Shown here in pieces: positions 1-24,775 of a stretch of 64,000 nt of DNA. Below the pieces are notes generated by a model that saw nothing but the letters and a program-made list of their open reading frames with translations, was not told the DNA's origin and ran no database searches. The DNA comes from Alentia gelatinosa (taxonomy: Eukaryota > Annelida > Polychaeta > Phyllodocida > Polynoidae), in assembly GCA_950022655.1 (NCBI GenBank), contig OX465580.1:102789457-102853456 (forward strand), read 5' to 3'. The stretch's first letter is position 1. Every line of letters begins with the position of its first letter. The position numbers and the translations under genes are program-made.

Positions 1-292
1 TTCAACCATAGAGGGCGCTGCTGGGAGGCGAAACTAGTATTAATTTCCAATACACGGAGGCATCACTGCTCCTCTACACCACTCCCCTACGCGGGCCTAT
101 AGAAGAGAGCAATATCATGGTTGGTTGTTGTAATTATAGCATCAGTTTGACAAGTGGGAATGCGTGTGACCATCGAGCCCCATAGTTAGATCATATCGCA
201 TGTACATGATCTTTCACATCAAACTTTAGTTTTCCTCAGTCAATCCATCAGAACTGGTAGAACTCTCCTGTGCCTGGTTTTGGTGTGATAAG

Positions 293-382
293 GTGTTACG
301 AGCTAAAGAAATCCTCCAGGTTTTTCAGAAAAGTGCCCAGGCTGCTGCACGGAAGATGAAAGAAACTCAACATAGGAACCAG
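293..382 (+). CDS. Candidate orphan coding exon, unassigned gene
   Basis: This is a 90-bp open segment (30 codons, phase 0 at both ends) preceded by AG and followed by a GT donor (cag|gtatgg). The translation is basic and alpha-helical in character, starting VLRAKEILQVFQKSAQ and rich in Lys, Gln and Ala. I do not recognise the family. It lies 2 kb upstream of the taxilin start codon, and an in-frame stop precedes that codon, so it is not needed for taxilin. It may be an internal exon of a neighbouring + strand gene or chance. The polypyrimidine tract before the acceptor is poor, which lowers confidence. Confidence 0.28.
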
Positions 383-715
383 GTATGGGTACAACGCGAG
401 AAAGATAATTGCGAGTATGCGCATCGGGCAGAGGCCCAGTTCATAGATATACAGTGGTCTCTCTCTATTACTATATCATATATTGAGGATGGATCGTAGT
501 TTTTTTACATTCTAATCGCGCTCGAGAGCCAGCTAAATGCTGGGATATAGGTAGGAATTCCTGCCTAAGATGGCAGACCTTCACAGTCCCAGTTTTAGTG
601 GCGCGACCCGGGACAGTACTGCAGTCTAGTCTGTATACATTGATTGACTAGCTGTCTTATCATCCCTGCCTGTACGTCAATACTTAACCAATGCACGCCT
701 GTTGGACATGTGTGT

Positions 716-746
<31 letters not shown>

Positions 747-1869
747 GTATTGCATATTTATTACATATTTACAAGGATATAATAAACTAATGACTTGATC
801 CTTTAGATTAATCTAACGTACTTCCACTTGAAAGATGTATATGAATAGTCGTTCCTTTTCCATGTGTCACTGATATAAACTGTATAAAGAGTGCAGTATT
901 CGGGTCTTAAATATTGGCAGCTTGGTCACTACAGTCAGCAAATTAAAACTATAATCGCCGTGGTCGCTGAGAGTGCGGATGACCTATAAGGCACAGAGTG
1001 ATTGCTAGTTCCGCAATCATCCGCTATATTTAAAGATGGCGCCACTGTAGTCGGTTGGCAACGACTATTATCAGTCATTATAATGCATAGATAATATTGA
1101 GACAAAGCTAAAACTTCTCATGGTAAGCCCCCCAAAATATTTTGAGAAAATCCATTGATAATTGGTCCCGCCACCTGGTGTTTTGGATGGCGTCGGGAGG
1201 CAATATGGCTGCCTCCATAGCACAATAGCTATGTGCCCTATAAGACATCCCTATAAGACATGTGGGAATACCGATGTTCATGTTTTGAAGCTGTATTCAT
1301 TTATTTCAGTGAGGACTTTCCACTGGTTCACTACTGGGTAATGTATGTGTAGCAACAATGTTCCCTATAAAACATATTGCGGGATGGCAACCCGCATATT
1401 ACAGATTACATGGATCAAAGTAACGCCCTGAACGTTAGGCTCCTGAACATGAAGCGGAGTTAAGATAGCCCACCTACCCGATTCCCATCAAGCGCGCGCC
1501 TTCCTTTGATCTTTTCTTTTCTTTTCCTTTCACTAAACTGTTGGAGGTATATATCATTGCTTCTGTTAGTTGAAACCGTATGCCTAAATATACTTGTTGC
1601 ATCCTTATTTATGTGTAATTGTCCTTTTTTACGGGAGGTGTCACCCCTAATCTCATGATCCAATATTACGTGAACGAGATTTAAACAGGATTGTGCATGA
1701 CGATGAATTGGGTATACACGAGATATACTACCGTAATTCATCATCATCTCATGGAGAGAAAAAATAAACACTATTTATAATGGACGTGAGCGGGTTGTCT
1801 GATGATCGCTGGTCACTCACTGACCGGTTCACCGTGTTGTGACTGGACCCTGTGACTATACACCACTAC
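383..1869. other. Non-coding stretch upstream of taxilin
   Basis: I see no supportable gene here. The only notable object is a TG run followed by a G run at about 709-747. ORFs on either strand are short and look random. Confidence 0.6.
709..747. repeat. (TG)n followed by poly-G
   Basis: About 11 TG units run directly into about 17 G residues. This is a compound simple repeat. Confidence 0.95.
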
Positions 1870-2434
1870 AGCCACTGGAGTGAACGGGACCGCGCGCCGG
1901 CCTGCTGACGGGCGGCGGGGCGTGCACGGGCATGTCCCGCCGGCTTCCCCGTGTTCCGGCTCCCAGCGCCCGGTAGTCACGGTCGGCAGGCGGAAGGCGT
2001 GCAAGTCAGAACACACAGCAGATCCAGTACACATACCCAACTTGTTTCACACAGAGAGTACGGACTGACGGTAAAGGTGTGACGGCGCGGATAGCTATAC
2101 ACCCGGTGAACAGGAGGACGGAGCCCCCTCCTCTTCCCCGTGGATTGAAATAGTTGTGATTATATCAGTCTGTTATCGCAGTGTTCATCATTAACAAACT
2201 CCTGGACACATGGCTGGCACTTTACTCAGCGCTCCATGAAACACGGGGGGTATCGGTGGTTTTAAAGCGAGACCGGCCGTTTTCATAACTAATCAGGTGT
2301 TTTTTTAACTCTGGTTTGTATCTATTTAACACTAGAGGTCCATGTGTGAGGAGTAATAGGAACAAGCTCATTGGACAGATTCTGTACAGCTGACCAGGAT
2401 TTACCACAAAAAAAGTAGCAACAAAACAACAACA
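1870..2434 (+). promoter_or_regulatory. CpG-rich promoter and 5' leader of taxilin
   Basis: Roughly 1880-2120 is much richer in GC and CpG than the AT-rich surroundings, with several GCGC and GGCGG motifs. It lies 300-550 bp upstream of the taxilin ATG. No TATA box is obvious. A gtaaag donor at 2071 and an AG acceptor ending at 2389 (ctgtacag) would permit a spliced leader, but unspliced transcription is equally possible. ORFs on both strands in this block are probably by-products of the GC content. Confidence 0.45.
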
Positions 2435-15245
<12,811 letters not shown>

Positions 15246-16793
15246 AACTGTGTTGTATCCTCGTATATTAACCTCCTTGCCTGTCTGCAGTATCTGAAGC
15301 CCAGCATGTAAAAACATTAGCCCCTCTCTCCATTCTTAAAAACACTGTCATTTGAAAGGACAAAAAGTAGCATTTGCTGATTAGAACTACGTACTCCAGT
15401 CCCTATTTTCGTGTTCTTTACCTGCATGCGTATTTGTGTTCATGACCCTCATGTTTAAAATCTTTGTTCAAACTATAACGGAATATCTCTGAGATATAAC
15501 CTTTGTACTTAGGTTCAGACCGGAATAACGCAGGGTTGTCACACGCCCAGGAAAAATAATGGATAATTTGATTTTTACAAGTTTAGTGACTTGTTTGGGA
15601 ATGGGTCAGGAAAAGTGTCTCTTGTCAAAGAAAACGAGTTTTCAGATCAATTCATGAAGAACTGGTTAACTGGAACACCTTTTGAAATATGTGCATATGT
15701 ATTCCAGGTGTTTCGAATGCAACGGGTATTGATGTCATCCAGTATCATTATTTTTAACATAGAAGTTGCCAAAAAAGGTTTTTTGTATGGCGTTTCGGAA
15801 GTCATAAAATAAATGGATGGAAAGTACGACTATGTGGTCGTTTAAAAATTTATCTGGGGATTTTTATATCTCGAGGTTGTGACAACCCTGTAATGGTACA
15901 AAGTAATCTCAAAACTGAATACCACCTACAGACCAGTTGAATTTGGGTGTCAGAAAATTGATTTACCCTTTTTAAATGGTTCAATTCTTGTTGAATTTTT
16001 GTGTCTCACTTTGCATAATCTCAAAGAAATTTGGTTCTGAAGTCTGGGAACTCCGGAACCGGTTATATTAGCAAGTCAGAATCCGTTGGTAACTAATGAT
16101 TTATGAAAAGTCATCATATCCTTAACGATTGACTTGGAATAAAATATCTGATGATTTATTACTAAACAGAACCAATAAGTAATGCTCTCTTTATTGTTTT
16201 TCCCAATTAAGTTTTTTTGTGTGTGTGGCATGCGCTTTGTATTTAGAGTAATACTTGTTTGCCTTGGAGTTTATATTTGGGTGACCACAAATACAACTTA
16301 CCTACGTTTCTGTGGCATTCTCTATATACCAGCATTCATTTTTCTTGACGCTCACATTTTGGTTCTGTACTGGGATAATGCCGTTCAAGGTACTTAATCA
16401 GTGAAGTGTGAGAACAATGTACCATCAACCGGGAAAATACCGTCCACTTACCGATTATCTTAATCTCATCCTTCTAGGTAAATGTTTTAAAGCAAACCTG
16501 TTTTTTTGTATGCAGAGCATCTATCCATTTCAATGTGAGAAAACGAGAAACGCAAGCTGTTAAAAGGTTTCTTGCTGTAGACAAAAGGTTGTTCCCATTC
16601 TTCTTTAATACGTAGCTCTTTAAACACTGCTATCACAGATATGAGCATGATGCAGGGTTGTGCACAGTAAAAGTATGACTGTTATTACTGGACAGCATGT
16701 TATTATTCAATGATCCTGAACGAGTTCGCAACGCTGAATGTGCTACAAATCATTTGTTTGTGCTGGGATCTATTGGTCTTTCATCAGAATAAA
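15246..16793 (+). other. Taxilin 3' flank with candidate poly(A) signals
   Basis: AATAAA occurs at 15808, 16138 and 16788, all on the coding strand after the stop. Any of them could end the transcript, and the sequence alone does not choose. No further coding exon is seen. Confidence 0.5.
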
Positions 16794-18160
16794 GATCCAA
16801 AATAAGTTATTTAAAAATGTGTTATCCTGATATTTAACATATAGGGCGAGCATCTATAGGTTAGTCAGCTATGAGTTCCCAGAACAATACCTTTTCTTTA
16901 CTAGAAGGGAGCATTCATTATTTATGACGGGGGGGAGGGGGGTCTATGACTAGTATCTCCACGGGAGGACTTAATTTATATTTTATTCCATGGAGAGGGA
17001 AGCTCATAACAGTATCGGTCTCCCTAGGGCAAGGCAAACAGTTTTCATAGATGTAGAGGGCAGGTTTAGTGACCAATTTAGTTTGCCTCTTTTGCTTAGA
17101 TATATATGTTGCCAGTGGAGCTTAGATGATAACCCTAATAGAGGAGAATCCATGGCAGCAGCACTTTGGATCACACTCTTTACATAATTTCACTTGTATA
17201 TTAGGTGTGGACTCCGCTGTCGTGGGTAGCTTTCTTGTGGACTTGGTTAGAGAAGCTAGCCAAATAGATAATCCCTGTGTTATCTGTGCCCTGTGACCTT
17301 CAGATAGAGCCAGATACCTTTCGTGGCTGTGACCCCAGTTCTCTGTGTGTTATACACCAAGAGTCTTAAACACAAACATTGAAGACAGAAGGGTACTGGA
17401 ATGGGGTAGCATCCTGGGTTAGCTTGGCATGTATCCAATACCTTCACCATTCTATAGACCCTCCAGAGGTTACTAAACTCCCTAATATCGCCCCATGTAA
17501 GTACAGGAGCCGCTCCCGACTGGCTGGCTGCACCTCGGCCCCTGTCATCCGATGAACAAAGATTTTCTGATTTATAACAGGAGAACCCGAAAATAATTTG
17601 AAATGTATATGTAGAAATAACTGAAATTTCCATTTCTGGCATTGGATTTCCAATTTGAAGATTTAGAAATCCGTAAGACTGCAATAAATGCAGGTTATGG
17701 GTCAAGGGTCTATCACCATACAACAACGGCAACCAGTGAACATCGGATCCTGTAAACAGACTGAATTATGGGATTCCCAAATAGGATATATTTGGAGGTG
17801 GGGAGCTAATATTTTTCAGTAATTTGACAAGTTAGGGGGGGGGCGACACTTTTTTTACCGTTTCTTGTTGAAAAGTGCCTCCCAGTCATAAATGATTTAT
17901 GCTTGAGTCTTGGAATTCCCTACAAATGACTTTCTGAGTACTCCTGTAAGGTGTTTTTTTTTGGGGGGTGGGGCCTTATTTTGTTATAATGATTGCTGCT
18001 TACCATACCATACAAGGGTCAGCTACCACAGGCATAGACACTTTTTTACATCGCAAGGGTCATTCTTGAGATGAGTGTAAATCTGAGGAGAAAAAGAAGG
18101 GGCGAGGGGTAGGGGTCAAAGGGAGCACCTGAAAGACGATGGATGATATTTGCATAATGC
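16794..18160. other. Intergenic stretch
   Basis: No recognisable gene. A 150-codon open frame on the minus strand (17280-17732) has no motif I recognise and no compositional support. Confidence 0.5.
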
Positions 18161-18870
18161 TTTTTTTTTTTTTTTTTTGACAACTTTCTTTATTTGATCT
18201 TTTGATAATACATTTCTGCAATAGTTCATCCATGTGATATAAAGAGGGTACGCTGTTCAGCGAGTGTTTCGCTGGTTTCCATCAGCTCCCTATAACCGTT
18301 TGAGTATCATATCATAGCAGTATATAAGATAACAGAATCGGTGTAGACAGTGCAATCGTACAAGAGTATACATTTCCCATAGTCTCATAGTCATAAACAA
18401 GTGTTTTTTGGTCTTTTTTGTTTTGTTTTGTTGCTTTTTTTTTATGATGTTAGCTAGCATTGTATGTAAAACAGGGTTTAAGGAATGTTTGGTACAGATC
18501 CATCATTACTTTTTTTGTCAGTTTCTTAAATTCTTTAAGTGAGGGGGTGAAGCGCACTACTGCAGGTAGGTTATTCCAGGTTATAGCTGTCTGATATTCC
18601 ACCCCTTTTTTGTACATTTCTAATTTTGGTCTATTGGTTTTTAGTATTCTGGCTTGATTTTGTCTAGTTCTGGTTGGTCTCACATCAACTTTCTCGTCAA
18701 TTAGGGATCTTCGATATGCACAATTCAAAAGATGAGCATGTCTCCTTTTATCAAGAGAGGGCATGTTAGCAATATTGTGAACATTTTCTACATGCGCCCG
18801 CTTATCCAAACCAAACGCCATTCTCAGGCATTTATTTTGTATAACCTGCTGGCCATGTTAGCTCTCAGCT
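18161..18870 (-). mobile_element. 5'-truncated LINE, C-terminus of reverse transcriptase
   Basis: Read on the minus strand, the frame from about 18860 to 18450 encodes QNKCLRMAFGLDKR, then about 120 residues including the segment TAITWNNLPAVVRFTPSLKE. This is the typical C-terminal tail after the reverse transcriptase domain of Jockey/CR1-like non-LTR retrotransposons. A stop lies upstream near 18870 and the catalytic domain is absent. The 3' untranslated part (18180-18449) ends with AAATAAAG and then an 18-nt poly(A), seen as poly-T on the + strand at 18161-18178. The layout fits a dead-on-arrival, 5'-truncated insertion. Confidence 0.82.
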
Positions 18871-20401
18871 GAGTCCAGAAATTCAATTAGAATAGATTAA
18901 AATGCTGGAGCTGCCAGTGGCTTCGCCCCATGGTCCACCACCCGAGGCACTGTCTCCGAAACCCGTGTTTTTTTTATATATAAATTCCCAGTCCCGTGCT
19001 CGTCTTCGTCACTTGTGTTTTACCGTTGCCCCCTGATTCATAACACCGAGAAATTGGTTTGTTAACTGTTCAACAGGTTATCGCTGTGGTTTGCCAGTTC
19101 TACGCATTCCATCCAGCATGGACAGTATCATGGACGGTAAGCCACCTGTGGCGCTGAACCAAACCGGCCCCTTCCTTCTCTCACCCCACCTACCAAACCG
19201 GCCCCTCGGCAGGTTTCGCGCTCGCTCACACAGACACTAGGAATCTAAGACCATAAACTTTGAATGATATTAAGATTACATTAATACGACGTGACAATAA
19301 CACCTCTATGGCAAGCCGATGCTACATTGAAAGTCAGTTTCCTGTCAGTTTTGAACCGTGTAACTCTGGTCGAAAAAAAAAAAAATTATCAACAGTACAG
19401 ATACCCACAACATTAACATGGTTTCGATCTGAGTAACTGTATTCTCGCGTAGTCGCTCGGAGTATTGCGTAGTGTCAACTACAAGGAGAATACGGCCACT
19501 CATATCGAAATCATAGTAATTTTGTATCTATTACTCACTTTAATTTTGACAAATTATCAAAACAAAATCTTGTAAATGATTAGAAATTCGATGTAAGCAC
19601 CGTACATTGTGAGGAAAAAAATCGTATTGAGTAGATTCCGGCTTTCAATAATCCACTCAGTAGCAATCTTTAGACTCCTTCTAGGCTTAGTATGGAGTTA
19701 TGTATTAGGTGGGTAATAGAATTTAAAACATATTAACCAGAGCACTGGGATCTACATGAAACACACGTTAGTTTGAGTCCATAATATCAATATCGTTTTT
19801 GTGGCTGCAAATCAGATGAATAGGCCGGTGGCCTTGAAAACATTAGATAGATAAATTGAATGCGACTCACTTAGACAATGCACTAAACATATTACTTGAA
19901 AAGGTTTTTTTTTCAATCAATGGATAATTATGCGGGATGTCAGTAGTATGATTTCCTCAGATGGCTTGATGGACAATTTTATTTTGATTATTTTTGCCTG
20001 TTTTGGCGGATTACCCCTTGCATAATACCATGGTATGATATGTTAGGAGTGACTGGGGCGATCATAGATATTAAATCCGTTTCAAATCTTGCATTTAAAT
20101 ATAATGATAGTGTTTATCAACGCCTGCTACCCATGCCAGGGCCCATCCAGGGTTCGCTGCATGTGTGAAAGGTCTGAAAACGGGAGGCCAGTTTGGCGAC
20201 AGGGGAGGTGATCGGTGTGAGCAAAGGGGACGCTTTTTTGTCTAATCCACATACCCTGACAGTAAATTTGGCCCCATCTGGTGGCTAAAGGTGTGAATTG
20301 CTACAACATAAGGTGTTGCCACCTAGCAGCCATATATGTCAGAATAAAACCACTCATTCATACTCTGGCCACCAAAGCACACTGACATTATATAGCTACG
20401 A
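18871..20401. other. Intergenic stretch with dispersed repeat copy B
   Basis: No gene is seen. The only structured part is the dispersed repeat at 19457-19725. Confidence 0.5.
19457..19725 (+). repeat. Dispersed repeat, copy B
   Basis: It matches 5207-5455 in the same order and orientation, with substitutions and small indels. Shared blocks are cggagt, gtgtcaacta-aaggagaa, ggccactca, aatgattagaaattc, ctcagtagc and attaggtgggtaata. It has no coding capacity. Confidence 0.75.
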
Positions 20402-22873
20402 GAAGGAAAATTTGAAGTAGTCCGTCATGAACTCTATGTGATGAAAAAAGTAGAAGAGACTCTTGGGAGTATATCAAGTGGAAGTGTGTTCTCCAAGCTG
20501 GATGCTAATTCCGGCTTCCACCAAGTGTTACTGACTGATGAAAGTGCGAAGCTTACAACGTTCATAACACCTTTTGGTAGATATATGTTCAGGCAGCTAC
20601 CCTACGGAATCTCATCTGCACCTGAGCACTTCCAAAAGCGAATGGACAAAGAACTGACAGGCCTACAAGGAGTGTTGTGTCACATGGATGATATCCTCGT
20701 GAATGGCAAAGACAAACAAGAGCACTATGAACGTCTAACTAAAGTACTGAACCGCCTGCAAGACAGCAGGATCACTTTAAACAAGGACAAGTGTGTCTTC
20801 GCCTCAAACAAACTTCACTACCTTGGTCAGGTGACAGATGCAGATGGCATCAAGAAAGACCCAGCAAAGGTCAAAGCGATCATTGACATGCCTGAGCCCA
20901 AAGACGTCCCAGATGTCAGACAATTCCTTGGCATGGTCAATCAGCAAATGAAGTTCCTAGAGAATCTTGCAGAAGTAACAGAACCTATCAGAGATATCCT
21001 TGAAAAGGATTCCTAATGGACTTGAGATCTACCACAAAAAGCAGCATTCAACAAACTGAAGCAAATGCTGGCTTCCGACAAAGCCCTTCCTTTATACGAC
21101 CCACAAAAAGAGACAATCATATCTGCAGATGCAAGTAGTTATGGTGTAGGGGCCGTGATCAGACAACGCCAGAAAGATGGGAATCTCAAGGCAGTTGCTT
21201 ATGCCAGTATATCAATGACAAAGACGGCGGACAGATATGCTCAAATCCAGAAAGAAGCATTGCTGACCACATGGGCCTGTGAACACTGGAGCGATCTCCT
21301 TATTGACATGAAGTTTCATGTGGAAACAGACTATAAGCCATTAGCGCCACTATTCTCAACCAAATTGATCGACGAACTACCAATCAGGATCCAACGCTTC
21401 AGACTCAGACTGATGAGATTTGACTTCACAATCAGTCATGTACCTGGAAAACTCCTAACCACAACAGATGCTCTCTCACGGGCACCACATGAAGAGTTAA
21501 GAAGCAATCAGCAAGCAGTGGATCTTCAACATGAAGTTGAGGCATATGTGAATGCTGTCATGGTATGCCTTCCAGCATCAGATAAACATCTAGATGAGAC
21601 AAGCCAAGCACTTAAAGAGGATGAGACACTGAGTGTTGTCATACACCATGTAGAACATGGATGGCCAGAAGCTAGACATGACATATCTGGTCCACTTGTG
21701 AAATACTGGACTGAAAGAGGGAACCTCTCTCTATATGAAGGGTTACTACTACGTGGTAGACAACTCATTGTGCCAGCTAGCCTGAGAGTTGATGTCTTAT
21801 GAAAACTGCATAATGGTCACCAAGGACTAACCAAGACTAGAGCCAATGTCAGCTCCTCAGTATGATGGCCTGGAATAACCAAAGATGTTGAGAAGACAGT
21901 GAAAAATTGGGTCACTTGTGAGAACCATAGGAGAGAACAGGTCAAACCTATGAAAGGAACAGAATTCCCTGAACATCCTCGGTCAAGAGTGGCAGCCAAT
22001 TTTTTCTATCATAAAGGGCTGACACACCTACTTCTCGTTGACTATTACTCAAGAGACATTGAGGTGTGTCAAGTGACTAAAAATGTTGATTTGACCATCG
22101 ACAAAATGTTCTACCATCAAGGCATTCCTGATATAATGTTTAGTAATGGACTACAGTTCGCATCAGCAGAGTTCAAAAGCTTCGAAGATCACAACAAATT
22201 TGAACACCTTCCATCATCTCCAAGATATCCCCAGTCAAATGGTGAGGTAGAGAGAACTATTCAAACCATGAAGGCAATCTTGAACAAGACAGATGATGAA
22301 TACCTTGGCCTTCTCTCATACAGGAATACACCACTGCAAAATGGATTTTCGCCAGCCCAGCTCAACATCGGGCGTAAGTTGAAAACTAGAAAACTGAGAC
22401 CCTGCACACCTGACGCCAATCTTGTCAGGAGGAGAGAGAGAGACTATAGGAAACAAATGTGTATCAACTATGATCGTCATCACAGAGCCACTGAAGCCAA
22501 TGAATTATCGCATGGAGACATAGCATGGCTTCCAGACCTGAAAGTGGAAGGAAGGGTTGTTGGCAAAGCACAAAGCCCTAGGTCATATATCATATCAACA
22601 CCAAATGGACTAGTGAGTCGGAATCGACGGATGACCAGAAACCTAGGCCCTGGTCCCAATTTACCACCAGTTCACCAGAGTGATCCAGCCACAACTACAA
22701 CAGTGGTTACACCAACCATTACTGGTTCACAACCTGTGGAGATCACTGATGCCCATCCAGTGGTCACTCCACCAACTCCTGATCGAGGTGCCACGCCTAG
22801 CATACCTGATCCGGAACCGAGAAGATCTAAGCAACAGAGATCTGCTCCTAAAAGACTGATAGAAGAATACTAA
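20402..22873 (+). pseudogene. Decayed Ty3/gypsy pol (RT-RNase H-integrase)
   Basis: A single reading frame runs from the reverse transcriptase fingers to the polyprotein end, broken by four nonsense codons (TAA 21014, TGA 21023, TGA 21800, TGA 21863) but no frameshift. RT motifs are FSKLDANSGFHQ and the catalytic HMDDILV. RNase H has SADASSYGVGAV, an RYAQIQKEAL block and ETDYKP. Integrase follows with a degraded HHCC finger and a core in which the first two catalytic Asp positions read Asn (ANFFYHKG) and Ser (FSNGLQF), while the Glu block NGEVERT persists. The C-terminus is Pro/Thr-rich. Gag, protease and both LTRs are missing. The family is related to but distinct from the intact element at 33574. 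It cannot be autonomous. Confidence 0.9.
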
Positions 22874-23275
22874 TTACTCTTCTCTTTCAGATTACTTATT
22901 ATATTACTTTATAAGTTAGAAAGCACTTAAAGTTACCAAAGAACATTTGATCATATTATTTCATATTCAAAGAACTTTTTCCTCCCTCTGTGCGATTGCG
23001 ATAGTCGATGTTCTTTTTCACTCCCTCCGTAGTGCGGCGGGGTTTCGGCTATTCTTTTTGTCTCCCCCCCCGGAGACCAGCGGAAAGTGCAGTATTTCCT
23101 ATGACAAAATTATTATTTGTGAAATATATAATGTTTATTATTTACTATATATTTTTTAAATTTTGCCTATTTCAATGTAAAAAAACGACAATTTAGCGAC
23201 AGTAACTCATACCTTTTTGGGTTATTTTTTTAATTGCAGACATCTTCGTGATAACGATTATAACGAAAGTATTAC
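22874..23275. other. AT-rich gap between gypsy remnant and Crypton
   Basis: No gene is seen. A T-rich tract ending in attgcag at 23239 looks like a splice acceptor just ahead of the recombinase frame, but no donor partner is identified. No LTR of the gypsy remnant is evident here. Confidence 0.45.
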
Positions 23276-23722
23276 TCGCTCCACGAGAGTGAGGTCAAGT
23301 CATCCAGAAATGTTATATCATCTAAGCGAAAGTGTTTGAAAGAACTAGGCCTAGGAAACAAGCCAAATGCTGCCTCTCCACTGAGTGTCGAAGACGAGAA
23401 CAAGTTCTGGGAATTAGGCTTATTGGGAGAAACAAGTCCTCGGGCTCTGCAAGACAGTCTACTGGTTCTATTTACGAAGGCATTCGGGTGGAGGGGATGC
23501 GATGAGGCTAAGAAATGTAAATATGGGGACATTGAACTACTGCAGGAAAACAAAGGGAGCATCTGGAATGGACAGAACGAACAACTAAAACGAGAGTTGG
23601 TGCGAAAGGTTCGCACACTCGTTATTCAAGCCGAAACTGTTCGCCACGGGAGGCGCATGATGTCCTGTAAGACTATACAAGTTGTACATAACGAAAAGAC
23701 CTGTCGCTACATGTTCACCTAA
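23264..23722 (+). pseudogene. Crypton tyrosine recombinase, N-terminal part
   Basis: The open frame begins after a stop at 23261 and ends at a stop at 23720-23722. It includes SVEDENKFWELGLL and FGWRGCDEAKKCKYGDIELL. The second segment corresponds to the first catalytic Arg region of DUF3504 recombinases (the family shows a LRGR..EH..L.WGDI-type motif). After about residue 130 the frame stops resembling the family while the next frame (23682 on) takes over. A frameshift near 23690 therefore probably separates the halves. A natural intron is not excluded, but no splice pair is obvious. Confidence 0.72.
23276..23298 (+). repeat. Left 23-bp direct repeat of Crypton
   Basis: It reads tcgct, then ccacgagagtgaggtcaa. 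The right copy differs at a single base. Confidence 0.85.
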
Positions 23723-24308
23723 CTTCGGGTTCTTTTTGACTCCAAAACAAAAAGCGACACTTAATGACAAAATAGCGTACATAACTTCAGAGATGGGATT
23801 GTATTACTTGGGTAAAGTAGTCGCAAATCTGGCAAAAGAAGCTGGACTGACAGGGCGTTACACAAATCATTCGCTAAGAAAAACGACATGTCAAACTCTA
23901 TTGGCAAACAACGTGGCGCCGTCTATGATCTGCCAGCTAACGGGTCATAAAAGCGTAGATTCAATAAATAGATACGCTGTAGCGACAACAAACCAGCAGC
24001 GACAGATGTCGGATATGCTTACCTCGTCAAGAAAACATCCTCTAGCGATAGCAGCAGTACCAGATACAAGTAAATCCTCCAGCGGTGACAGCATCATGGC
24101 GATGGCGATACCACCACTAGCATCGGGAGGTGGCGGTACGGGAAGAGGCGGTAAAATTGTGAAAGTTTCCGATGATTCTCCGTTTTCCAGGGCGTACGGA
24201 ATGTTACAGAATGCTAATATCCATGGAGATGTACATATAAATGTACATTATCACGTAGGAGCGTCAAAATCGCAAAACATCTCTCCTCGAGTACGTATTG
24301 ACAACTGA
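23682..24308 (+). pseudogene. Crypton tyrosine recombinase, catalytic C-terminal part
   Basis: The frame starts inside TKRPVATCSPNFGFFL and carries the catalytic set: NHSLRKT (His and second Arg, near 23868), LTGHKS (His) and SINRYAVA (the nucleophile Tyr near 23972). The R-HxxR-H-Y arrangement defines tyrosine recombinases, and the NHS.RKT...GHKS form is that of Crypton-derived proteins. A tail of about 110 residues with a Gly-rich spacer and HGDVHINVHYH follows. The residues expected to be catalytic are all present in this half. The break lies upstream. Confidence 0.85.
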
Positions 24309-24348
24309 CGGCAAACGTGTAGCATGGCGCCGCTCTATCTAGATTAGA

Positions 24349-24371
24349 TCGCGCCACGAGAGTGAGGTCAA
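24349..24371 (+). repeat. Right 23-bp direct repeat of Crypton
   Basis: It reads tcgcg, then ccacgagagtgaggtcaa, 41 bp after the recombinase stop codon. Confidence 0.85.
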
Positions 24372-24775
24372 TCTCAGGTCAAAGGTCATAACCTCGAGTC
24401 CCAGATACTGAACTATGCACACCCCTTTGTTATGATTAAAATTAAGATGTTGCAGAACGTGTTCTTGCTTCTTATTAATTAATATTTATAAAAATTAGGA
24501 AATATTTCATAATAGATTAGCTTTTGAAAAGAGAAAACCGCTAATTGCAGTGAATGAATCGCGGACTCTTTCCTGTGTGGCGGCAGACGGGTATGTAGTG
24601 CGTGAAACGATCGCTATTGACATGTCGAGTCGGCGTTCACGCTGGTGACAAAACGTATTGGATATGGCGATTTGGCTATAATAAGAACATATTATGAAGG
24701 TAGATTGATTTCTTTTATTGTTTTGTTAATGAAGAATACATATACATCGTTTATGGTATGAGATAAATTCAGAAA
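24372..24775. other. Intergenic stretch
   Basis: No gene or repeat recognised. Confidence 0.5.

Larger units (their letters stand above)
23276..24371 (+). mobile_element. Crypton-like tyrosine-recombinase element
   Basis: The block contains a tyrosine recombinase of the Crypton/DUF3504 type in two overlapping frames. A 23-bp direct repeat with one mismatch lies on each side (23276-23298 and 24349-24371). Cryptons are DNA transposons that move by a tyrosine recombinase rather than a DDE transposase and are normally bordered by short direct repeats. The repeats here are 1,073 bp apart. The left copy overlaps the open frame, so it could alternatively be a partial duplication of coding sequence. 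Confidence 0.7.

Noticed and set aside
1813..2068. Opposing ORFs of 62 and 75 codons
   Set aside because: They lie in the CpG-rich promoter block and have no motifs. GC content alone explains them.
17280..17732. 150-codon minus-strand ORF
   Set aside because: No recognised domain, no splice context and no composition shift from its surroundings.
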